A stretch of 11,716 nt of DNA from DATDTB01 sp035291025 (GTDB lineage: Archaea; Iainarchaeota; Iainarchaeia; JAFGOX01; DATDTB01), in the NCBI GenBank assembly GCA_035291025.1, contig DATDTB010000042.1:1-11716 (forward strand), in the 5' to 3' direction. A program made the position numbers and the translations under genes. Position 1 is the stretch's first letter; every line of letters starts with the position of its first letter. Shown one piece after another: positions 1-4,963 of this stretch. The notes under the pieces were generated by a model that saw nothing but the letters and a program-made list of their open reading frames with translations, was not told where the DNA came from and ran no database searches.

Positions 1-1091
1 CGCGGAAAGCCAACGAGGAAGCAGTTGAAGGCATCGTGATAACGCATGGAACGGACAGCGCCGCGTACCTCAGCTCTGCCTTGAGGCACTTGCTGAAAAA
101 CCAAGCAATCCCCGTGACCATTACGGGAGCACAGGTTCCTGCCAGAAACGAGGACGGCAGCGCCAACTACGACAGCGACGCGTTTCAAAACACCCAGGAC
201 GCAGTGTTCGTTGCGGGGTTTTCAGACATTGCAGAGCCGACCATTACCTTTTCCGGCGAAGTGTTTTCCTCTGAAAACGTCAGGAAGGAAAGGGCCTGGC
301 ACAAGGCGGCGTACAAGAACTTGTCAGCCGTTACCAGCATTGCAGGAGTGAAGGGCAGCAATTTGTTCCTTGACTTGAAGAGAAGCGACTACCAGAAGCG
401 GCCTGAGTACAATTACAGGAACACGAAGGTTGACGCGGCGGGCTTGGACAGGAAAATAGCCAGGATAACCGTGGAGCCTGGCTTGAAGCAGGAGTTTCTG
501 AGCTCGTGCCTTGAAAGAGTTGACGGCGCCGTACTTGCAACCCTTGGCGGAGGCAACGTGACCACGAAAGTCAAGCTGACTGAAGGCGGAAAGGTTGAAT
601 ACGACCCGGAGTCGTTGATTCCGCCAATAATTGATGCGGCGCGGCAAGGCAAGCCCGTAATTGTCTGCACCAGCGCGGAAGGACCGACGGACATTTCAAC
701 AGGCTACGAGTTAGGCCATCAGCTCCTGCTGGCGGGCTTTTCCAACAGGGAGCACGGCCTCGTAGCAAACGTCATGACAGGCGGCCACTTCATTCCAGAG
801 TTCGCATACGTGAGGCTCCACTACCTGCTGGCGCACTGGAAGGAATTGCAAAAGATTGCATTGGAGGAAGGAGTGGAAGCCGAAAACTTGAGGCACGCCT
901 TGTTCGTGAGCGGGACAAAGTTCAGGCATTACTTGTCGCTCAAGGCGTACGAGCAAAAAACAGGAATCAAAGTGCCGCGAGAGGACTTGCTGTTCGGCAA
1001 CTGCATTGAATCCGCCGCACGCAAGTGCGCGCTCCTGCAAAAGCCGGCCGCGCATAGGAAGGAAGCGCTGGAAGTTCCAGCGCTGGGCTGA
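1..1091 (+). CDS. asparaginase-family amidohydrolase, 5'-truncated by window edge
   Basis: The reading frame (codons from base 3) is open to the left edge, so the start and the N-terminal TGGT-like nucleophile loop lie outside. Numbering from the GTG codon at 36, residues 3-8 read THGTDS, the family's second active-site motif with the catalytic Thr-Asp pair. TGAQ follows at 30-33, and a VRK at 82-84 matches the position of the catalytic lysine. The small C-terminal domain is recognisable (LATLGGGN at 168-174; TSAEGPTDISTGYELG at 212-227; AYVRLHYLLAH at 257-267). The family hydrolyses L-asparagine, or as GatD feeds ammonia to Glu-tRNA(Gln) amidation in archaea. About 85 further helical residues after 267 are not typical of either enzyme, and no gatE is visible nearby, so I call only the family. 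The protein is probably cytoplasmic: no TM segment is seen. TGA stop at 1089-1091; the LOG-like gene follows after 32 bases on the same strand. Confidence 0.85.
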   Translation, partial: RKANEEAVEGIVITHGTDSAAYLSSALRHLLKNQAIPVTITGAQVPARNEDGSANYDSDAFQNTQDAVFVAGFSDIAEPTITFSGEVFSSENVRKERAWHKAAYKNLSAVTSIAGVKGSNLFLDLKRSDYQKRPEYNYRNTKVDAAGLDRKIARITVEPGLKQEFLSSCLERVDGAVLATLGGGNVTTKVKLTEGGKVEYDPESLIPPIIDAARQGKPVIVCTSAEGPTDISTGYELGHQLLLAGFSNREHGLVANVMTGGHFIPEFAYVRLHYLLAHWKELQKIALEEGVEAENLRHALFVSGTKFRHYLSLKAYEQKTGIKVPREDLLFGNCIESAARKCALLQKPAAHRKEALEVPALG

Positions 1092-1109
1092 GGCTTTCCA
1101 TTCACGCTG

Positions 1110-1117
1110 GGTGTGAG
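1110..1117 (+). promoter_or_regulatory. ribosome-binding site for the LOG-like gene
   Basis: GGTGTGAG ends six bases before the TTG at 1124 and matches the GGTG core of archaeal Shine-Dalgarno sequences. The in-frame TAA at 1121-1123 immediately before that TTG excludes any earlier start. Confidence 0.5.
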
Positions 1118-1123
1118 CTTTAA

Positions 1124-1747
1124 TTGGGCGCTGGAAAAACACGGAAACACTGGCCGTTCAAGTTCGCCGTCTTCGGGTCTTCAGCCAGTGACTACGCCAA
1201 GGAACAGGAACAACTGGCAGTGGAACTGGCCCGCGCCTTAGTGGACTCGGACGTGAAAATCCTCACTGGCGGCGGCCGCGGGCTACCCGGCGTTGTCGCG
1301 AAAACAGTTCACTTAATGGGAGGGCATGCAGTTGCCTACTCGCCCAAGGGCACCCCTGAAGGCTTTGACGGAATGCACGACTCGCTTGAAAGGGATTATT
1401 TTAAGCAAGTTGTCTGGCTTGAAGGCTTTGCGGTCCGCAGCCTTAAAATGATTCAAGACTGCGACGCAGCGATAGTCATAAACGGGCGTATGGGGACGTT
1501 AAGCGAGTACGCCCTCGCATTCGAGGAAGGAGTTCACTTGGGCGTCTTGACTGGAAGCGGCGGGGCCGCCGACGTTTTGCCTTTTCTCCACAGGAAACTA
1601 GGCAATTCAATGCAGGACAAAAAACACAGGGTAAACAAAGCCAACTTGTTTGAGTCAAACCCAAGAAAGCTGGTCAAGGACTTAATTGACTGCATTGAAC
1701 GCCGAAAAGTAGTTGAAGGCGGTCGCTTGAACGCGTTTTGCCCATAA
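1124..1747 (+). CDS. LOG/SLOG-family Rossmann protein (lysine-decarboxylase-like)
   Basis: A 207-residue protein of the LOG / TIGR00725-like 'possible lysine decarboxylase' superfamily. Members studied elsewhere cleave nucleoside 5'-monophosphates to base and ribose phosphate, or bind nucleotides. Visible features are strand 1 with GSSAS (18-22), the glycine loop LTGGGRGLPG (47-56), R105 and K108 in the helix before the last loop, and NGRMGTLSE (120-128), the counterpart of the LOG signature PGGxGTxxE. The GT and Glu are kept but the leading PGG is NGR, so the classical cytokinin-activating activity is not assured. The TTG start is the only usable one: an in-frame stop abuts it and strand 1 begins by residue 13. 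The protein has no signal or TM segment. It probably shares a transcript with the upstream asparaginase-like gene (32-base gap); its job there is unknown. Confidence 0.8.
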   Translation: MGAGKTRKHWPFKFAVFGSSASDYAKEQEQLAVELARALVDSDVKILTGGGRGLPGVVAKTVHLMGGHAVAYSPKGTPEGFDGMHDSLERDYFKQVVWLEGFAVRSLKMIQDCDAAIVINGRMGTLSEYALAFEEGVHLGVLTGSGGAADVLPFLHRKLGNSMQDKKHRVNKANLFESNPRKLVKDLIDCIERRKVVEGGRLNAFCP

Positions 1748-1750
1748 CAA

Positions 1751-1768
1751 CAAGCCGGGAAGGGCTTG
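1751..1768. terminator. small hairpin in convergent gap, possible terminator
   Basis: CAAGCC (1751-1756) pairs with GGCTTG (1763-1768) around a six-base loop. It lies three bases after the LOG-like stop and nine before the converging coiled-coil gene's stop. No T-run follows on either strand, so archaeal-type termination here is only a weak suggestion. Confidence 0.25.
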
Positions 1769-1776
1769 GCCTTCGT

Positions 1777-3006
1777 TCACTTCCAACGGAACTGCCTTCG
1801 CTGAACCCTGCGCTGGCGCTTACCTCCAAGTCCTTGCAGTGCTTTAGTGAAGTCTTTCACGTCCACGGGCAGCCTTGCGGCTTTTGAGAGCGCTTGCTGG
1901 GCTGCCTTCAAGGCGCTGCCGGGGACTTTTACTGGAACGGCGTGGTGGCCGCGTTTTCCTTTCCTTTCAGTCCTCTTCAAGCCCGCCATAACGGCTTGAG
2001 CGTATTCGGCAATTTCAACCGGCGTCCTGCCCGTCTTCAATGGGTCAAAGCCCCTGAACGCCAGCACTTCCGGCGCGTCCCTTAACTGCTGGCCGAGCGC
2101 GTGAAGCGCCTTCAACTCAGCAGTAGTAAACCTTGCCGCGGGAAGCAGGCGTTTTTCGGCCCTGACGCGTTTCCACAAGCCTACTTGCCGGGCGTGTTCC
2201 GCCTCCCCCGCCTCAATCCCGCTTATTCTGGCTTGCGTTTCCTGGATTCGCGCGCCGGCGCCCGTTCTCCTTATTTCAAGGGATGCCTTGGCGTCGTGCA
2301 GTTCTTTTTCGCGCGCGGCAAAACTGGACTCCATTGCCTCGCTTCCTTCCCTGAACTCGCGTCGTTTCTGCTCATACTCCTTTTCGTTCCCGGCTATCTT
2401 GTCAGCCATTGCCACCGTTGGCTTGGGCTTCCCCGCCAAAAGCGTGCGCACCTTTCCCGCAAGGGATCCGTCTTCGCTGACCAGCTTTGAAACGTTTGCA
2501 TCGCTTTTCACCAACCTTTCAAGCCTTTTCACCCCTGAATCCCAGCGCTGCGCGAGTTCGCCGTCAACTTCTTGGAAAAAACGCCTTTCCAGCAAGTCAA
2601 CGCGAGTGGAAGCCCCCGCGACGCCCAGTTCCTGGATTGCACTCAAGTGATGAAGGGGGTTGCCTAGCTGCCGTGACATTTCCGCAAAAGCCTTGCCTTG
2701 CACGGCCTTCAAGTCCTGCCGCTTCACCCAGTCAGTCCAAGGCCCGACGTTTTGGCCGTAGCCCGACGGCTTGAACGATTCGTGCCATCTTTGGGCCAGC
2801 TCGCCTTGGAAAAACAGCAATTCGTGCAACGGCCGCAGGGCTTCAAGCAGTTTCCTTTGGGAGTGAAGCTCTCCCGCCTTGCCCTTGAGTTCTGACTCGA
2901 GTTTTTCAAGCCCTTCAAGCTCTTTAAGCAAGACCGCTTGCCGTTCCTGGAACCGCTTCCTGTCCTTGTTTTCCCTCATGCGAAAAAACCAGTTCCAAAG
3001 CTTCAA
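1777..3006 (-). CDS. cysteine-free coiled-coil protein, unknown function
   Basis: I do not recognise this 409-residue protein. It is very rich in Lys, Arg, Glu, Ala and Leu, contains no cysteine, and has no clear TM segment or signal peptide, so it is probably cytoplasmic. Heptad-like charged helices cover about 11-65 and 205-290. A middle helical part (65-190) contains the heptapeptide GELAQRW twice (68-74 and 149-155), each after a hydrophobic FFQ. The C-terminus is strongly basic (KRQRRVQRRQFRWK, 396-409), which could bind nucleic acid. The TTG start at 3006-3004 overlaps the TGA of the upstream methyltransferase (TTGA), with AAGGA four bases before it, implying translational coupling. An alternative ATG at 2979-2977 has no ribosome-binding motif. 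Co-transcription with a tRNA methyltransferase is suggestive of an RNA-related role, but that is inference. Confidence 0.75.
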   Translation of the reverse strand: MKLWNWFFRMRENKDRKRFQERQAVLLKELEGLEKLESELKGKAGELHSQRKLLEALRPLHELLFFQGELAQRWHESFKPSGYGQNVGPWTDWVKRQDLKAVQGKAFAEMSRQLGNPLHHLSAIQELGVAGASTRVDLLERRFFQEVDGELAQRWDSGVKRLERLVKSDANVSKLVSEDGSLAGKVRTLLAGKPKPTVAMADKIAGNEKEYEQKRREFREGSEAMESSFAAREKELHDAKASLEIRRTGAGARIQETQARISGIEAGEAEHARQVGLWKRVRAEKRLLPAARFTTAELKALHALGQQLRDAPEVLAFRGFDPLKTGRTPVEIAEYAQAVMAGLKRTERKGKRGHHAVPVKVPGSALKAAQQALSKAARLPVDVKDFTKALQGLGGKRQRRVQRRQFRWK

Positions 3007-3653
3007 ACTTTCCTTGAAAACACCAGGAAACCCGTGTGCAGCAAACCCGTGTTCTCCGGCCGAGTAACTCCTTTCTCGGCCTTGAACTCCCTGAGAATGG
3101 ATTCCATGGCGCGCGGCTTGGAAAACGCCTTGCGCGCAAGGAAGGCGTCAATTGTTTCCTTTAACTGCTCGAAGGACGGAACGTAGCATGCAATGAAACC
3201 GCCAAGCCGCAGCGCCTTTTCAGCCGCGTCAAGAGCCTTCCAAGGCTCCGGCAAGTCCAAGACAACCAAGTCCAGGCCCGTTTCCTTCAAGCCAGTGAAG
3301 ACGTCGCCGTGCCTGAATTCAACGAACTCAGAAAGGCCGGCGGCTTCAATGTTCTTGCGCGCCAGCTCCAAGTGCTCGGCACGGTTGTCGTACGAGTAAA
3401 CCCTGCCGGAAGGCCTTACTGCGTTGGCCAAGAACAGGGTCAACGCGCCCGAACCCGCTCCCGCTTCCGCAACCCGCCACCCGGGCCCCACGCCAGTGAA
3501 AGCCAAAACCAGCCCGGCGTCCTTTTGCGTGATTATCTGCGGGCCGCGCTTCAAGTCCTCAAAGTAGTCAACGACTCCCGCCTCGAAGGAATTCGCGGAA
3601 GGCTGCTTCAAGTAATGCCTTTTCCCTGCAGAGTCAAAGAAAGCGTGAGCCAT
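3003..3653 (-). CDS. trmI: tRNA (adenine-N1) methyltransferase, TrmI family
   Basis: This 216-residue class I SAM-dependent enzyme resembles archaeal/bacterial TrmI (Gcd14/Trm61 relatives). That family makes N1-methyladenosine at position 58, and in archaea also 57, in the tRNA T-loop as a homotetramer. The family's entry motif is GPQIITQKD (37-45). SAM motif I is EAGAGSGALT (63-72), followed by YSYDNR (86-91) and GDVF (116-119). The catalytic-site motif is VLDLPEPW (131-138), with its Asp133. The C-terminal strand pair is RPENTGLLHTGFLVFSRK (198-215). Known family members are usually about 250 residues with motif I near residue 100. Here the N-terminal small beta domain is much shorter and no in-frame start exists upstream. 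ATG at 3653-3651 lies about 31 bases from an A/T promoter box, so the mRNA is nearly leaderless. The downstream coiled-coil gene overlaps by four bases. Confidence 0.88.
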   Translation of the reverse strand: MAHAFFDSAGKRHYLKQPSANSFEAGVVDYFEDLKRGPQIITQKDAGLVLAFTGVGPGWRVAEAGAGSGALTLFLANAVRPSGRVYSYDNRAEHLELARKNIEAAGLSEFVEFRHGDVFTGLKETGLDLVVLDLPEPWKALDAAEKALRLGGFIACYVPSFEQLKETIDAFLARKAFSKPRAMESILREFKAEKGVTRPENTGLLHTGFLVFSRKV

Positions 3654-3678
3654 TATGAGTAAGAATTCAATGGAAAGG

Positions 3679-3693
3679 TTTTTTAAAACAAAA
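3679..3693. promoter_or_regulatory. shared bidirectional TATA-type promoter box
   Basis: The only A/T-rich block in the 60-base divergent gap contains the perfect palindrome TTTTAAAA (3681-3688). Its centre is about 29 bases from the ATG at 3714 (plus) and about 31 bases from the ATG at 3653 (minus). Archaeal transcription usually starts 25-27 bases from the TATA centre, so both transcripts would have leaders of only a few bases. Neither start has a convincing Shine-Dalgarno motif, which agrees with leaderless messages. Placement is inferred from spacing only. Confidence 0.55.
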
Positions 3694-3713
3694 CTCCCTT
3701 GAAGGAATCGCTT

Positions 3714-3962
3714 ATGCGTGAAGTTTTCCAGTTCGGCGGCATGGCGGGAGTCGCCGGCGGCCTCATCGCTGCGTTATTGTACTTCTTGAACGTGCACGGC
3801 GAGGAAGTAAACTACGGCTTTGCCTTCATTGCCTTGCTGCTTGGAACCCTCATAGCAAGCGGTGCCGCGTTTTACTTGCTGAAAGTGCGTTACGCGAAAG
3901 CAGAGCCTTTCCCCGAAGCAGGCGAATCCGGGGGGAAAAAACCCAGGAAGAGAAAGAAATAA
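3714..3962 (+). CDS. small two-TM membrane protein with basic tail
   Basis: An 82-residue protein that I do not recognise. Two hydrophobic segments are clear: about 8-27 (starting GGMAGVAGG, ending LLYFLNV) and about 34-56 (YGFAFIALL to FYLL). A short acidic loop, HGEEVN, joins them. The C-terminal tail ends in KKPRKRKK, so by the positive-inside rule both termini are predicted cytoplasmic with the loop outside. I prefer the ATG at 3714 because it lies about 29 bases from the A/T promoter box. The in-frame TTG at 3699 would add five residues but would lie too close to the box to be in the transcript. It is divergent from trmI and convergent with the Gly-rich gene that ends at 4005. The tail may contact nucleic acid, ribosomes or acidic lipids, which is speculative. 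Confidence 0.7.
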   Translation: MREVFQFGGMAGVAGGLIAALLYFLNVHGEEVNYGFAFIALLLGTLIASGAAFYLLKVRYAKAEPFPEAGESGGKKPRKRKK

Positions 3963-4004
3963 GGAACGCCCGGGAAAGCCCTCCAAGGCGCTATTTGTTG
4001 GCAG

Positions 4005-4349
4005 TTACCTTTTTCGCTTTACGCTTCGCTTTGGCCGCGGGCTCTTGCCGCCGCCGTGGCCTCCGCTTGGGTGACCGCTTCCGCCTGGCCCTTTTGGTCC
4101 AGTGAAACCGCTGCCGCCCCTCCTTTGCGCCAAGGCCCTAACCGGTTCTTGCCCGCCGAAGCTCACCCGGACGTCTCCGCCGCGTCCCACGTTTATCTTT
4201 GGCGAAACAGTCCCGCGGACGTTGCTCATGTTCTGCGAGCCCATTTCCTGCCTGACGTTGAACGGCCCGTACTGCGTGCCTAGTTGCCTGGCCTGCGGCG
4301 CCCCCGGCTTCCTTGCCGGCGCCTTCCTAGCTGGTCTTTTTGCTGGCAT
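4005..4349 (-). CDS. small basic Gly-rich protein with GPFNV-GGDVR module
   Basis: A 114-residue protein of unknown function. It has three parts. Residues 2-24 form a Lys/Arg/Ala/Pro tail (PAKRPARKAPARKPGAP), as in histone-H1-like or ribosomal tails. Residues 28-61 form a compact module beginning GPFNVRQEMGSQNMSNVRG and ending VGRGGDVR. From about 65 it is a disordered Gly/Pro/Arg/His-rich tail ending KRSVKRKR. The same module occurs in the upstream neighbour with 27 of 34 residues identical. The ATG at 4349 is chosen because AGGAGG (4363-4358) lies eight bases before it. The TTG at 4355 would leave only two bases. It has no TM segment, signal peptide or cysteine. It is the last gene of the probable operon led by the giant protein, 41 bases after the previous gene. 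Nucleic-acid or polyanion binding is plausible from composition alone. Confidence 0.75.
   Translation of the reverse strand: MPAKRPARKAPARKPGAPQARQLGTQYGPFNVRQEMGSQNMSNVRGTVSPKINVGRGGDVRVSFGGQEPVRALAQRRGGSGFTGPKGPGGSGHPSGGHGGGKSPRPKRSVKRKR
4158..4271 (-). repeat. GPFNV-GGDVR module, copy 2
   Basis: Residues 27-64 of the 114-residue protein. It is homologous to 4448-4561. The invariant skeleton is GPFNVxQxMGSQxM, then NVRGxVSPxI, then VGRGGDVR. Differences between the copies include many synonymous third-position changes in this minus-strand frame (for example ggg/ggc, ccg/cca, gtc/gtt, cca/ccc), so the encoded peptide is under selection. Confidence 0.85.
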
Positions 4350-4357
4350 TTTCAAGT

Positions 4358-4363
4358 CCTCCT
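4358..4363 (-). promoter_or_regulatory. strong Shine-Dalgarno AGGAGG
   Basis: AGGAGG on the minus strand, eight bases before the ATG at 4349. It decides that start over TTG 4355. A seven-T run (4370-4364 on the minus strand) directly precedes it, and the short direct repeat GTTAAGTTAAG lies just upstream. Confidence 0.75.
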
Positions 4364-4390
4364 AAAAAAACACTTAACTTAACGCAATCC

Positions 4391-4915
4391 TCACTGGTCC
4401 TTCTTTTTCCTTGCCCTGGCAACGGCTTGCCTTCGCCGCTGTTCCTCCAAGTTCAACCGCACGTCGCCGCCGCGTCCCACGCGTATCTCGGGCGAAACGC
4501 TGCCGCGGACGTTTTCCATTTTCTGCGAACCCATCTTCTGCGAAACATTGAATGGGCCGACGTGCAAGTGAATCGGCGGCAACTGAACCTGTCCGCGTCC
4601 GCCGCCTCTGCCCCCGCCCGTGCCTCCAAGACCGCCGCCAGTTCCCCCGCGTCCGCCTCCACGGCCTCCGCCGGAGCCGCTTCCACTGCCTACAACGCCG
4701 CGCGTGTTGACGTTAACTGTCTGGCGCGGGTTTTGAGTCACCGTTTGTGTGACTCCCGGTCCCTGCTGCTGGCCTCCTCCCCCTTGCCCGCCTTGCCCTG
4801 CTTTTTGGGCGGGAGCCCCGGGAGTGGCAACCGCGACCAGCCTTGGAATCGGCGCTTTAGTCACTTTTGGCGAAGGCAGTTTTGGGGGAGCCCTTTTCCT
4901 GAATAGCCTGACCAT
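4391..4915 (-). CDS. basic RGG-rich protein with GPFNV-GGDVR module
   Basis: A 174-residue protein of unknown function. Residues 1-27 are basic and Pro-rich (MVRLFRKRAPPKLPSPKVTK). Residues 36-55 are Gln/Gly-rich, and 55-75 are Thr/Val/Asn-rich. Residues 80-108 are an RGG-type tract (GGGRGGGRGG repeated with TGGGLGG), as seen in RNA- or G-rich nucleic-acid-binding disordered regions. The conserved module occupies 120-153 (GPFNVSQKMGSQKMENVRG to VGRGGDVR). A charged helix (EEQRRRQAVARARKKKDQ) closes the protein. It has no TM segment, signal or cysteine. The ATG at 4915 is supported by GGTGTG (4926-4921), five bases before it. The gene lies 48 bases after the giant gene's stop and 41 before its paralog, with no convincing promoter in either gap, so all three are probably co-transcribed. 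An overlapping plus-strand frame is rejected because codon changes in the module are synonymous only in this frame. Confidence 0.75.
   Translation of the reverse strand: MVRLFRKRAPPKLPSPKVTKAPIPRLVAVATPGAPAQKAGQGGQGGGGQQQGPGVTQTVTQNPRQTVNVNTRGVVGSGSGSGGGRGGGRGGTGGGLGGTGGGRGGGRGQVQLPPIHLHVGPFNVSQKMGSQKMENVRGSVSPEIRVGRGGDVRLNLEEQRRRQAVARARKKKDQ
4448..4561 (-). repeat. GPFNV-GGDVR module, copy 1
   Basis: Residues 119-156 of the 174-residue protein. It matches 4158-4271 at 27 of 34 positions between the first Gly and the final Arg, without gaps. Flanking sequences are unrelated (RGG tract before, charged helix after), so this is a discrete mobile or duplicated module, not a whole-gene duplication that still aligns end to end. 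Confidence 0.85.
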
Positions 4916-4920
4916 TTTTT

Positions 4921-4926
4921 CACACC
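4921..4926 (-). promoter_or_regulatory. ribosome-binding site GGTGTG
   Basis: GGTGTG on the minus strand within AAAAGGTGTGAAAAA, five bases before the ATG at 4915. It has the same GGTGTG core as the motif before the LOG-like gene, which suggests a common anti-SD pairing in this genome. Confidence 0.55.
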
Positions 4927-4963
4927 TTTTCTCTGTCCTTTCCTGACCCTTTTCAATGCCTTT

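Noticed and set aside
1..1091. Naming the first gene gatD
   Set aside because: The diagnostic N-terminal domain is outside the window, the C-terminal tail is atypical, and no gatE is adjacent.
711..1142. A 143-codon minus-strand frame opposite the asparaginase-like gene
   Set aside because: The opposite strand encodes conserved asparaginase motifs throughout; the antisense product shows no domain.
3699..3713. TTG at 3699 as start of the two-TM protein
   Set aside because: It lies only about 14 bases from the promoter box centre, so it would not be in the transcript. ATG 3714 fits the spacing.
3963..4004. Convergent gap examined for a terminator
   Set aside because: No stable hairpin with T-run is visible on either strand.
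4350..4390. T-run and GTTAAGTTAAG before the last Gly-rich gene as a separate promoter or terminator
   Set aside because: No A/T box lies at the right distance upstream of a start that would include the AGGAGG, and a lone seven-T run with a ribosome-binding site directly after it is not enough to call termination.
4340..4906. A 188-codon open frame on the plus strand across the two Gly-rich genes
   Set aside because: It is antisense to two genes with good ribosome-binding sites and a conserved peptide module. Codon changes between the module copies are synonymous on the minus strand. Its product is low-complexity Ala/Ser/Pro, typical of antisense to Gly/Arg codons.
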